64,000 bases of DNA from Pelomonas sp963422775 (lineage in GTDB: Bacteria; Pseudomonadota; Gammaproteobacteria; Burkholderiales; Burkholderiaceae_C), in contig CAUJSJ030000128.1 in assembly GCA_963422775.4 (NCBI GenBank), positions 28,802 through 92,801 of the forward strand, given 5' to 3'. Shown here in pieces: positions 26,055-34,291 of the stretch. Position 1 is the stretch's first letter; every line of letters begins with the position of its first letter. A program made the translations under genes and the position numbers. The notes under the pieces are model-generated. The model ran no database searches. It had not been told where the DNA came from and saw only the letters and a list, made by a program, of their open reading frames with translations.

Positions 26055-26782
26055 GCGCCCAGCTTTCGCCACAGCAGCAGCGGTGCGCGCCACAGCATGC
26101 CGAAGAACAGCCGCGTGTGCATGGCCGAGATCAGCACGTTGTCGTGCCAGACGCGGAAATGCGAGACACCGTCTTCGGGGTAGCGCACGCGCGTCGGCAG
26201 GTTGGTGACCTTCATGCCGCGCCACACCAGCCGCACCGCAATCTCGGTGTCGAAATCCATGCGGCGGCCGATGTACTGGTTCTTCACGCAGGCGAGCGTG
26301 GCGCCCAGCGGATAGATGCGAAAGCCACACATCGAGTCGCGCACGGCGAACGAGAGGGTGTTGATCCAGACCCAGATGTGGGTGGCATAGCGGCCGTACA
26401 GGCGCGCCCTGGGCACGCTGTCGTCGTAGATCGGGCAGCCGCAGATCAGCTGCGCCGGCTCGGCCGCGGCGGCGGCCGCGAAGGCGGGCACGTCGCGCGT
26501 GTCGTGCTGGCCGTCGGCGTCGATCTGCAGCGCGTGCGTCCAGCCCAGGCTCGCCGCGCGACGCAGGCCGGCCATCACCGCACCACCCTTGCCCTGGTTG
26601 ACGGGCAGGCGCTCCAGGAAGACATCGGGCTGCTGCGCCAGCGCATCGAGCACGGCGGCGCAGCCAGGCTCGCTGGCATCGTCCACCAGCAGCACGGGCA
26701 GGCCGTGGGCGCGCAGTGCCGCGACGACACCACTGATCGGGCCGCCATGGTTGTAGACAGGAATGACCGCGCCGAGCTTCAT
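26051..26782 (-). CDS. Family 2 glycosyltransferase of the APE cluster
   Basis: GT-A fold glycosyltransferase of 243 residues, probably adding a sugar to the lipid carrier of the polyene. It shows AVIPVYNHGGPI at the start, VLLVDDASEPG near 37, NQGKGGAVMAGL, and the metal-binding Asp-x-Asp in LQIDADGQHD near 92. The C-terminal half has the expected acceptor-loop pattern (DSMCGFRIYPL) and an amphipathic end. Start 26782 overlaps the AMP ligase stop by 4 bp and gives the domain start MKLGAVIPVYN; longer frames upstream do not look like protein. Confidence 0.85.
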   Translation of the reverse strand: MKLGAVIPVYNHGGPISGVVAALRAHGLPVLLVDDASEPGCAAVLDALAQQPDVFLERLPVNQGKGGAVMAGLRRAASLGWTHALQIDADGQHDTRDVPAFAAAAAAEPAQLICGCPIYDDSVPRARLYGRYATHIWVWINTLSFAVRDSMCGFRIYPLGATLACVKNQYIGRRMDFDTEIAVRLVWRGMKVTNLPTRVRYPEDGVSHFRVWHDNVLISAMHTRLFFGMLWRAPLLLWRKLGA

Positions 26783-28446
26783 GGCGTCGTGAACAGCAGC
26801 CGGCCGCTGGCGTGCTGGCCTTGAGCCGAGTGGTAGCGGAAAGCCAGCTTGCCCGGCGTCCACGCAAGGCTGAGCGTGACGTGCCGGCCCGGCGTGATGA
26901 CGCGCTGGAACTTGAGCGCCTCCATGCCGGCAAACTCGCCAGTGATGCCGAAGCGCTCGCGGCCGAACATCTCGGCCCACTCGAGTTGCACGACGCCCGC
27001 CACGATGGGGTGCTCCGGGAAATGGCCTTCGAACTGCGGCAGTGCCGGGTCGATGAACAGCGTCAGATTCTGGCCACCGTCAACCGGCTGGATGGCGCGC
27101 AGCGCCGGCCGGCGCGGGTCGAATTCGGCCAGCAGCCGGGCCTGCGTGGACTTGCCCTGGCCGTTGAAGGGCAGCTCGGGCAGGAAACGCAAGCGCCGTG
27201 GCAGCGCGACGCGTTCCACCACACCCGCCAGGCAGGTCCGCAGCGCGTCGGCCAGCGCGCGCTTGCCCTGCGCGTCGTGCAGCTGCCAGCCGGCTTCGCT
27301 GGGCACGGCGACAACGCCGAGCTGCTCGCGTGGTTCGGTCAGCGGCACGAGGCGCAGGTCGGCGATCAGCGGCGAGTCGCGCAGCGCGGCTTCCACGGCG
27401 GTGAGCGACACGCGCTTCTCGGCGATCTTGACGATGCGGTCGGCGCGGCCGCGCAGCTCGAAACCGCCTTCGACGGCCACGGCGCGATCGGCAGTGGGCA
27501 TCCAGCCGGGTTCGTCCAGGTGCGCCGAGCGCAGCCACAGGCCCTCGTCCGCGATGCGCCACTCGACGCCGGGCAGGGCCTGCCAGTGCGCGGGCGCGCT
27601 GGGGGTGCGCTGGCGCCAGGCGACGCCGCCGGTCTCGCTGCTGCCAAAGACCTCGATGGGCGCGCGGCCGAAGACGCGCAGGCAGTCGGGCAGGGCCGCG
27701 TCGGGCAGCGGCGCACCGGAGCTGAAGAGCTGGTCGACACTGGCCTGTGGCACCAGGGGCAAACGGCTCAAGTGAGCGGGGCTGGCGATGAGAATGGCGC
27801 GGGCATTGGGCGGCGTCAGCTCGGCCAGGTCTTCGACGACCACCACGCTTTGCGCCTGCATTGGCCGGCCCGTCGCCAGCGGCCACAGCACGCGGAACAG
27901 CAGCCCGTAGACATGCTGGTGCGACACGCTGGCCAGCACGGCCGCACGCGGGGCGGTGGCGCCAAAAGCCTGTTCCAGCGTCGTGATCTCGTCGAAGAGC
28001 TGGCGCAGGCGTTTTGGCAAGGCCTGGGGTTGGCCGGTGGAGCCTGAGGTGAAGACGACAAGTTGCTGGGCCTCGGGATCCAGGGGCCGGCCGGCAGCGG
28101 CCGGCGCGGCAGCCGACTCGATGACGGCCAGCTCGGGAGGCGGCGGCACATCGCCGGCGAATCCGTCGACGCGCGAGGCCAGGGCCTGCCGGCTCGCAGG
28201 CGTCAGGTCGCCGGGCAGCCAGGCCTGCTTGCCCGCCTGCCAGAGGCCGAACAACGCCGCGGCGAACCCGAGACTGTCCTGGAAATAGAGCGCGAAGCGC
28301 TGGCCCGGGTGCGCAGCAAACGCGGCCTGCCAGCGGCCTGCCTGATCGAGGAACTCGGCGCCGCTGACCGGTTTGCGGCGGCGCCAACCCACGACGGCGG
28401 GCGGCGCCAGCGTCAGCAGTGCGGCCAGGCGCTGGGCCGGCGTCAT
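26779..28446 (-). CDS. apeH: APE starter-unit AMP ligase fused to a hotdog dehydratase (ApeH-ApeI)
   Basis: 555-residue two-domain protein. Residues about 1-445 are an adenylate-forming ligase: VVFTSGSTGQPQALPKRL (phosphate loop) near 118, FGSSETGG near 237, RGADRIVKIAEKRVSL, and the catalytic lysine region FNGQGKSTQ near 430. It should activate the aryl acid and load it on an ACP. Residues about 455-555 are a separate ApeI-like hotdog dehydratase, with FEGHFPEHPIVAGVVQLEW carrying the FabZ-type histidine and glutamate. The join has no stop and no gap. The start overlaps the COG4648-like gene by 4 bp. Confidence 0.88.
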   Translation of the reverse strand: MTPAQRLAALLTLAPPAVVGWRRRKPVSGAEFLDQAGRWQAAFAAHPGQRFALYFQDSLGFAAALFGLWQAGKQAWLPGDLTPASRQALASRVDGFAGDVPPPPELAVIESAAAPAAAGRPLDPEAQQLVVFTSGSTGQPQALPKRLRQLFDEITTLEQAFGATAPRAAVLASVSHQHVYGLLFRVLWPLATGRPMQAQSVVVVEDLAELTPPNARAILIASPAHLSRLPLVPQASVDQLFSSGAPLPDAALPDCLRVFGRAPIEVFGSSETGGVAWRQRTPSAPAHWQALPGVEWRIADEGLWLRSAHLDEPGWMPTADRAVAVEGGFELRGRADRIVKIAEKRVSLTAVEAALRDSPLIADLRLVPLTEPREQLGVVAVPSEAGWQLHDAQGKRALADALRTCLAGVVERVALPRRLRFLPELPFNGQGKSTQARLLAEFDPRRPALRAIQPVDGGQNLTLFIDPALPQFEGHFPEHPIVAGVVQLEWAEMFGRERFGITGEFAGMEALKFQRVITPGRHVTLSLAWTPGKLAFRYHSAQGQHASGRLLFTTP

Positions 28447-28998
28447 GCCTGTGCCCTTGCGTAACGGGCCCGCAGCGCGCGGCGCAGCAGCCATTCGCCG
28501 CCCATCAGCGTGCCGATGAGGCCGTAGGCGATCAGTCCGTTGTACAGCGCCCAGACCTCTTCCGACGCCCACAGCGCCGTGGCCAGCGCAAGGCCGCCGT
28601 TGAGCACGAAGAAGCCGCACCAGACCTGCGTGACGCGGCGCGTGTACGCCTGTCCGCGGGGCGTCGAGGTCGGGCTCCTGCAGTCGCGCGATGCGCTCGG
28701 CCACGCTGGGGCCCCGCACCAGGCTCAGGCCGAACACGACGAGCAGCACGACATTGACGAGCACGGGGTAGAGCTTGAGTGGCAGGCTCATGTTCAGCAG
28801 CGCGGTGCTGGCCGCCAGCGCCAGCGCGGCAAGCGCCACCCAGCGGGCCTGCACGACCTGGGCGCCACCGGCCAGCCAGCGCAGGCCGCCCAGCGCGAGC
28901 AGCAGCAGCGCGAGGTAGCGGGGCTCGACATGCCCCAGGCTGAAATAGACGATCAGCGGATACGCGGCCGTCAGGGCCAGCACCAGGGCCCAGCGCAT
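28443..28998 (-). pseudogene. COG4648-like APE membrane protein, frameshifted
   Basis: Small integral membrane protein found in APE clusters, function unknown. The start at 28998 encodes transmembrane helices (LVLALTAAYPLIVYF, YLALLLLALGGLRWLAG, WVALAALALAASTALL, LVNVVLLVVFGLSLV) up to LQEPDLDAPR. The C-terminal part AYTRRVTQVWCGFFVLNGG through GEWLLRRALRARYARAQA is in another frame. The switch is near 28648-28658. The region is 556 nt, one more than a multiple of three, so a single extra base would explain it; corrected length 184 residues. The stop overlaps the AMP ligase start (ATGA). Confidence 0.8.
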
Positions 28999-29012
28999 CG
29001 CTCAGCCCCGGA

Positions 29013-29318
29013 TCAGGCGGTAGCCGCCGTCGCCGGCTTGTCGCCGACTTCAGCCGCAGAGGCATCGGCGGCCTCGGCCTTCAGCAGACCCTGCAGCGCG
29101 TCGACGACGTCCTGCACGGTGCGCACGGCCTTGAAGGCGTCGGGCTGCAGGCGCTTGCCCACCAGGGGCTTGAGCTTCACGATGAGGTCGACCGCGTCGA
29201 TGCTGTCGATGTCGAGGTCGTCGTGGAGCTTGGCCTGCGGCGAAATGTGGCCGGCCTCGATGTCGAAGGTGTCGACGAGGATGCTGCGCAGGCGATCAAA
29301 AATCTCTTGGTCGGTCAT
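29013..29318 (-). CDS. apeF: Acyl carrier protein of the APE pathway (ApeF-like)
   Basis: Carrier protein of 101 residues. The phosphopantetheine site is the serine in LDIDSIDAVDL near residue 39, within a standard four-helix ACP pattern (DQEIFDRLRSILVDTF at the start). The C-terminal 20 residues are alanine-rich and probably disordered. It follows the other ACP gene by 9 bp. In known APE systems one ACP takes the starter and the other the growing chain; which is which cannot be told here. Confidence 0.9.
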   Translation of the reverse strand: MTDQEIFDRLRSILVDTFDIEAGHISPQAKLHDDLDIDSIDAVDLIVKLKPLVGKRLQPDAFKAVRTVQDVVDALQGLLKAEAADASAAEVGDKPATAATA

Positions 29319-29327
29319 GGCGAGGCC

Positions 29328-29594
29328 TCACGCGGCAATCTTGCGGTGGCTTTCAACGAACTGCGCCAGCGCACGGATGCTGGCGAAGTGCCGGCGGGTT
29401 TCGGCGGAGTCGGCGGCCATGCTCAGGCCGTAGCGCTTCTGCAGCGCCAGGCCGAGTTCCAGCGCGTCGATGGAGTCCAGGCCCAGGCCTTCGACGAACA
29501 GCGCCTGCTCGGCGTCGATGTCCTCGGGCTTGATGTCCTCAAGTTGGAGTGCCGAGATCAGCAGTTCCTTGATTTCTTGTTCCAGCGCTTGCAT
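29328..29594 (-). CDS. apeE: Acyl carrier protein of the APE pathway (ApeE-like)
   Basis: Carrier protein of 88 residues with the modification serine in GLGLDSIDALEL near residue 41 and acidic helices typical of ACPs. Its 5' end overlaps the 3' end of the upstream acyltransferase gene by 56 bp in a different frame, unusually long for this operon. The phosphopantetheinyl transferase at the end of the operon should activate it. Confidence 0.9.
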   Translation of the reverse strand: MQALEQEIKELLISALQLEDIKPEDIDAEQALFVEGLGLDSIDALELGLALQKRYGLSMAADSAETRRHFASIRALAQFVESHRKIAA

Positions 29595-30396
29595 GACTCC
29601 CCTTCGTAACTGTTTTCGGTGGCCTGTCGGGCTCTGAGAAAAACTGGATCAGGCTTTCCGTCAGCCGCCGGGCGGCCCGCCCGTGCTCACCACCGGCCGC
29701 TTCCAGCACGGGCGCGGTGGGCAGGTCGTCGCCGACCTGGATGGTGAAGCGCAACGGGCGCTTGGCGACGGTCCACCAGGGCTGCCCCTTGTACAGGCCG
29801 AGCGGTTCGCACAGGATACGCACCGGCGTGATGTCGAGTCCGCCGCGCAGGGCGATCTGCGCCGCGCCGCGCTGCATCTTCAGGGCCTGCCCCGGCCGCG
29901 ACCGCGTGCCTTCGGGAAAGATGATCAGGTTGCTACCCGCCGCCAGCGTGTCTATACAAGCCAGCAACAAATCAGACCCCGGATTGTTGCAGATGTAGCC
30001 CGTGGCACGCACCGGCCCCCGCGTACAGGGGTGGCTGGCGAGCGTGGACTTGACCACACAACTGGCGTTAGGTACCAAGCCGATGAGGAAGGCCACGTCG
30101 ATCAGCGTCGGGTGGTTGGCGAGGATGAGCAGGCCGCGGCGCTGCAGCTTTTCCACGCCGAGCACTTCGTAACGGATCAGGCCGAGCAGCCGCATCCAGC
30201 CGACGAAGAGGCGGAACACGCCCTGCACGACGGCACGCGCAGCGCGCTGGCGGCGGGCGGCATCGCGCAGAAGCAGGGCCTGCAGCGGAAAAACCACGAC
30301 CCAGAGCAGCAGGCCGCCGATGCCGAAGCAGGCAAAGGCCAGCGCGGTGGCGAAGATGCGCCAAAGCCGGCCGGGCCATTGTCGCCAGTCACGCAT
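29539..30396 (-). CDS. PlsC-type 1-acylglycerol-3-phosphate acyltransferase of the APE cluster (ApeD-like)
   Basis: Membrane-bound acyltransferase of 285 residues. A transmembrane segment (FATALAFACFGIGGLLLWVV) precedes the catalytic NHPTLID motif (His-x4-Asp) near 93-98 and the FPEGTRSRPG acceptor motif near 175. It probably acylates the lipid that carries the polyene. The last 30 or so residues (PPKTVTKGSHASAGTRNQG) lie in the part that overlaps the ACP gene and are probably not structured. Start 30396 overlaps the chain-length factor stop by 8 bp. Confidence 0.83.
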   Translation of the reverse strand: MRDWRQWPGRLWRIFATALAFACFGIGGLLLWVVVFPLQALLLRDAARRQRAARAVVQGVFRLFVGWMRLLGLIRYEVLGVEKLQRRGLLILANHPTLIDVAFLIGLVPNASCVVKSTLASHPCTRGPVRATGYICNNPGSDLLLACIDTLAAGSNLIIFPEGTRSRPGQALKMQRGAAQIALRGGLDITPVRILCEPLGLYKGQPWWTVAKRPLRFTIQVGDDLPTAPVLEAAGGEHGRAARRLTESLIQFFSEPDRPPKTVTKGSHASAGTRNQGTADLGTPT

Positions 30397-31102
30397 GGCG
30401 GCTCCACAGCCAGCCGCCCTGGCGCCACTGCGGCGCGGAGCCGGCCAGGAAGCGCAGCGTCGCCAGGTCGAGTGGCAGCTCGGTGGGTTCGATTGCCTCG
30501 CCCGGCGCGGTGGGTTGCAGGCGCAGGCCATGCTCGGCGCCTTCCAGCAGCACGGCCCAGGTGCGCATCGGTCCGGGATGCTGCTCGAAGCCCTGATAAG
30601 GCTCGGGCAATTCCGCCTCGACGGAGACGACCAGCACCTGCGGCGCGCCATCAGCCAGCAAACCGACGGCCTCGCAGATGCCGGCGGCTGCGCTCGCGGG
30701 GCCCGCGGAAACGGCCGAGTAGTTGGCCGTGTCACCACGGGCGATGGAATAGACCGCGCTGCTGGCGTTGTGGACCGAGAGGCTGAAGGCCGTCGGCGAC
30801 AGCGGCTCACGCTGAGCCAACTGGCGCAGCAGCGCGACCGAGCGGGCGATCTCGCCCCAACGGGATGCGAACACGACGGGGCCGGTCGGTGCATCGCCCT
30901 GCGCCCACCAGGCCACCTGCAAGGCGGCGCGGCCCAGGGGGTCGATGCGCCGGCGCGTCATCGCCGGCACTTCGGCCAGCGGCGCCACGCCGTCGCCCAT
31001 CGGCAACGCCGAGGCGGGCGCGGCCAGCCAGGCGGCCCAGGCTTCCTGCGTCTGCAGGCCAGGCGCCCAGGCGGCCCAGCGGCGAACTCGGAAGTCGGTC
31101 AT
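30389..31102 (-). CDS. apeC: Beta-ketoacyl synthase chain-length factor (ApeC-like)
   Basis: Ketosynthase-like subunit of 237 residues that lacks the catalytic cysteine and is far shorter than a full KS (about 410). The KS-like core is SPTAFSLSVHNASSAVYSIARG near 130-150 and SAGPASAAAGICEA near 160, with no histidine pair after it. Known APE systems use such a protein as partner of the ketosynthase ApeO to set chain length. It is the first gene of the APE operon; 101 bp separate it from the FHA-domain gene upstream. Confidence 0.85.
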   Translation of the reverse strand: MTDFRVRRWAAWAPGLQTQEAWAAWLAAPASALPMGDGVAPLAEVPAMTRRRIDPLGRAALQVAWWAQGDAPTGPVVFASRWGEIARSVALLRQLAQREPLSPTAFSLSVHNASSAVYSIARGDTANYSAVSAGPASAAAGICEAVGLLADGAPQVLVVSVEAELPEPYQGFEQHPGPMRTWAVLLEGAEHGLRLQPTAPGEAIEPTELPLDLATLRFLAGSAPQWRQGGWLWSRHA

Positions 31103-31203
31103 GAATCAGGCTGGCTCGGGCGCGGTCGTGGAAAGCGCCGGATTATCCGCAGCCCGCCGGCCCGCAAGTGGAGAGACCAGTCCAGAACGGTGCAGGCGCC
31201 CGT

Positions 31204-32322
31204 TCAGCCGACAAACTCGGCTTGTAACAGCAAGAAGTCGTCAGCCAGCCGAGCGGATTCAGCCAGCCGGCGCATCTGCGCGAAGGCCTGCGCCGCAGCG
31301 CTGCCCTGGGTGGGCGGCAAGCAGGCGAGCACGGCCTCGAAGTCGTCCAGCTGCAGGCAGCGGCCGCCGCGGTCCATGAATTCGAAGGCGCCCTTGTTGA
31401 AGATGTGCAGGCGGCTGCCGGCGGGCACGGTCAGGCTGCCCTCGACGAACTCGGTGCCAGGCAGCAGGCCGACGGGCGGGTTGAGGGCGTCCAGGCGCAG
31501 CATTTCGCCATCGGGCACCCGCAGCAGCGCGGCATGCTGGCCGGCACAGGCATGGCTCAGGCCGCGCGTGGCGGTGTCGTAGACGGCGGCCCAGGCGGTG
31601 AAGAAGAGGCCCACATGCGCACCCTGGCGCCAGCGCTCGTGCAACTGCTGGAGCAGCTGGGCGGCCCCAGCAGGGTCGCCCACGTCCTGCAACTCCTGCA
31701 GCACGCGGGCGGCGTGGCCGGCGACATGCTCGCCCGGGCCGCAGACGTCGATGAGGATCAGCGCGACGCGATCCTGGGCCAGCGCCGACACGGCAAAGCC
31801 GGCTCCGCGGGGTGGTTCGGCAGGGCGGTAACAGAAGTCGGTGCGCACAGGCCCCTTGCCCAGCGGGGCGGGCAGCCAGGCCGAGACGGTCCGGTCGCGC
31901 TCGGCGTCTTCACAGGCCGCTCGGACCAGCCGCTCGGGGGACAGGAAATCGTGGCGGAAAAGGTGCTGGCCCACTGCCAGGGTGCTGCCCGGCGCGAGGT
32001 AGGCGGTGCCGCTGACGCGGCAGCCATTGATGAAGCTGCCGTTGGTGGACTTGAGGTCTGTGACCTTGAGGGCCGGGCGGCGAGCCTCGACCTGCACGCG
32101 GCAATGCAGCGCAGAGACCTGCAACTCGGGCAACACCAGATCAGCGGCGGTGCGGCGGCCGAGCACCAGGGGCTTGCCACCGAGCTCGATGCGGCGGCCG
32201 GGCTGCTGGCCCTCCAGCACGAGCAGGCTGTGCCGCCACTCGCCGAGCGCGCTCACGCCAGAAGGACCAAGCGCGGCCGGAGCCGCGCTTGGGTTGGGGG
32301 TGCCGAGCGGTCGCTCGTCCAT
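31204..32322 (-). CDS. FHA domain protein with degenerate SpoIIE/PP2C-like domain
   Basis: 372-residue probable signalling protein. Residues about 30-125 are an FHA phosphothreonine-binding domain (LGRRTAADLVLP, VSALHCRVQV, DLKSTNGSFINGC). Residues about 155-370 follow a SpoIIE-type PP2C phosphatase, with IDVCGPGEHVAGHAA, a YANAGH-like block (SHACAGQHAALL) and a final ADDFLLLQ. Two metal ligands seem lost: the Gly-Gly-Asp motif reads GAGF, and the Tyr-Thr-Asp-Gly motif reads IFNKGAFEF. It may bind phosphoproteins without active phosphatase. It starts 21 bp after the atpC stop and ends 101 bp before apeC. Confidence 0.75.
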   Translation of the reverse strand: MDERPLGTPNPSAAPAALGPSGVSALGEWRHSLLVLEGQQPGRRIELGGKPLVLGRRTAADLVLPELQVSALHCRVQVEARRPALKVTDLKSTNGSFINGCRVSGTAYLAPGSTLAVGQHLFRHDFLSPERLVRAACEDAERDRTVSAWLPAPLGKGPVRTDFCYRPAEPPRGAGFAVSALAQDRVALILIDVCGPGEHVAGHAARVLQELQDVGDPAGAAQLLQQLHERWRQGAHVGLFFTAWAAVYDTATRGLSHACAGQHAALLRVPDGEMLRLDALNPPVGLLPGTEFVEGSLTVPAGSRLHIFNKGAFEFMDRGGRCLQLDDFEAVLACLPPTQGSAAAQAFAQMRRLAESARLADDFLLLQAEFVG

Positions 32323-32343
32323 CGCCGTTCGCGACGCGGCGCC

Positions 32344-32757
32344 CTATTTCTTCATGAACTTGCGCAGCGCAGCGACCTGGGCCGCCAAAGTGAGCAGCTC
32401 ATTCTGGATCGCGGCCTGGTCGAGTTCGCTCTTGGCGTTCTTGAGCGCTTCCTCGGCCAGCTTCTTGGCCTCGAGGGCCTTGGCTTCGTCGAGGTCCTTG
32501 CCGCGGATGGCGGTGTCGGCCAGCACGGTCACGCGGTTCGGCTGCACTTCGAGAATGCCGCCGGCGACGAAGACGAATTCTTCGGTGCCGTCGGGCCGCT
32601 CGATGCGCACGGCGCCCGGCTTGATGCGGGTGATCAGCGGCGTGTGCTTCGGCAGGATGCCGAGCTCGCCACTCTCGCCCGGCAGGGCGACGAACTTGGC
32701 CTCGCCCGAGAAGATCTGCTCTTCGGCGGAGACCACGTCGACGTGGAGGGTTGCCAT
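32344..32757 (-). CDS. atpC: F-type ATP synthase epsilon subunit
   Basis: Central-stalk subunit that couples and inhibits F1, 137 residues. It has the N-terminal beta-sandwich (MATLHVDVVSAEEQIFSG, GELGILPKHTPLITRI) and the C-terminal helical hairpin rich in Ala, Lys and Glu. The ATG at 32757 is preceded by a good AAGGAAG ribosome site seven bases upstream, so I prefer it over an in-frame TTG at 32763. It is the last atp gene. Confidence 0.96.
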   Translation of the reverse strand: MATLHVDVVSAEEQIFSGEAKFVALPGESGELGILPKHTPLITRIKPGAVRIERPDGTEEFVFVAGGILEVQPNRVTVLADTAIRGKDLDEAKALEAKKLAEEALKNAKSELDQAAIQNELLTLAAQVAALRKFMKK

Positions 32758-32837
32758 GTTCAATCTTCCTTAGCTAACCATTGAAGAAGTTCTGCGAGAG
32801 ACGGGACGCCTGTCGTGATGACGGGTCCCAGTCAACC

Positions 32838-34250
32838 TCACTGGATCTTCTTGGCCTTCTCGAAGGCTTCGTCGATGGTGCCAACCATGTAGAAGGCCTG
32901 CTCCGGCAGGTGATCGCACTCGCCGGCCACGATCATCTTGAAGCCGCGGATGGTTTCCTTCAGCGGCACGTACTTGCCGGGCGAGCCCGTGAAGACTTCG
33001 GCGACGTGGAAGGGTTGCGACAGGAAGCGCTGGATCTTGCGGGCGCGGGCGACCGACAGCTTGTCTTCCGGCGACAGTTCGTCCATGCCCAGGATGGCGA
33101 TGATGTCGCGCAGTTCCTTGTAGCGCTGCAGCACCTGCTGCACGGCGCGGGTCGTCGAGTAGTGCTCTTCGCCGACGACGTTGGGGTCGATCTGGCGGCT
33201 GGTGGAGTCCAGCGGGTCCACGGCGGGGTAGATGCCCAGCGAGGCGATGTCACGCGACAGCACGACGGTGGCGTCCAAGTGGGCGAAGGTCGTGGCGGGG
33301 GACGGGTCGGTCAAGTCATCCGCAGGGACGTAGACGGCCTGGATGGACGTGATCGAGCCGACCTTGGTCGACGTGATGCGCTCCTGCAGGCGGCCCATTT
33401 CCTCGGCCAGCGTCGGCTGGTAGCCCACGGCGGAAGGCATGCGACCCAGCAGTGCGGACACCTCGGTACCGGCAAGCGTGTAGCGGTAGATGTTGTCCAC
33501 GAAGAACAGCACGTCCTTGCCTTCGTCGCGGAACGACTCGGCGATGGTCAGGCCGGTCAGGGCCACGCGCAGACGGTTGCCCGGGGGCTCGTTCATCTGG
33601 CCGTAGACCATGGCGACCTTGGAGTCTTCCAGCTTGTCCTGGACCACGACGCCGGAGTCCGACATCTCGTGATAGAAGTCGTTGCCCTCACGGGTGCGCT
33701 CACCCACGCCGGCGAACACGGACAAGCCGCTGTGCGCCTTGGCGATGTTGTTGATGAGCTCCATCATGTTGACGGTCTTGCCGACGCCGGCGCCACCGAA
33801 CAGACCCACCTTGCCGCCCTTGGCGAACGGGCAGATCAAGTCGATCACCTTGATGCCGGTTTCCAGCAGGTCCTGCGACGGGCTCAGCTCGTCGTAGGCC
33901 GGGGCCTTGCGGTGGATGGAGGCGGTCAGCTCGGAAGAGACCGGGCCGCGCTCGTCGATGGGGTTGCCCAGCACGTCCATGATGCGGCCGAGGGTCGCCT
34001 TGCCGACCGGCACCTTGATGGTGTCGCCGGTGTTGAAGACTTCGGTGCCGCGGCGCAGGCCGTCGGACGAGCCCAGCGCAATGGTGCGGACGACGCCGTC
34101 GCCCAGCTGCTGCTGGACTTCCAGCGTCAGGGCCGAGCCCTCCATCTTCAGCGCGTCGTACACCTTGGGCATGCGGTCGCGCGGGAATTCCACGTCCACG
34201 ACGGCGCCAATGCACTGAACGATCTTGCCGACTGCTTGAGTGTTAGACAT
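32838..34250 (-). CDS. atpD: F-type ATP synthase beta subunit
   Basis: Catalytic F1 subunit, 470 residues. P-loop GLFGGAGVGKTVNMMELI near 155, GERTREGNDFYHEM near 190, the acidic switch region MVYGQMNEPPGNRLRV, and VFTGSPGKYVPLKETI near the end are all normal. It lies between atpG and atpC on the same strand. Confidence 0.99.
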   Translation of the reverse strand: MSNTQAVGKIVQCIGAVVDVEFPRDRMPKVYDALKMEGSALTLEVQQQLGDGVVRTIALGSSDGLRRGTEVFNTGDTIKVPVGKATLGRIMDVLGNPIDERGPVSSELTASIHRKAPAYDELSPSQDLLETGIKVIDLICPFAKGGKVGLFGGAGVGKTVNMMELINNIAKAHSGLSVFAGVGERTREGNDFYHEMSDSGVVVQDKLEDSKVAMVYGQMNEPPGNRLRVALTGLTIAESFRDEGKDVLFFVDNIYRYTLAGTEVSALLGRMPSAVGYQPTLAEEMGRLQERITSTKVGSITSIQAVYVPADDLTDPSPATTFAHLDATVVLSRDIASLGIYPAVDPLDSTSRQIDPNVVGEEHYSTTRAVQQVLQRYKELRDIIAILGMDELSPEDKLSVARARKIQRFLSQPFHVAEVFTGSPGKYVPLKETIRGFKMIVAGECDHLPEQAFYMVGTIDEAFEKAKKIQ

Positions 34251-34291
34251 TTGTGCGTTCCTTCAATTCAAATCTTTGCGTTCGGGCTGGA

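Noticed and set aside
31103..31203. Sigma-70 promoter for the APE operon
   Set aside because: A GATAAT-like -10 is seen on the minus strand, but the only TTGCGG -35 candidate is 14 bp away, too close to support a call.
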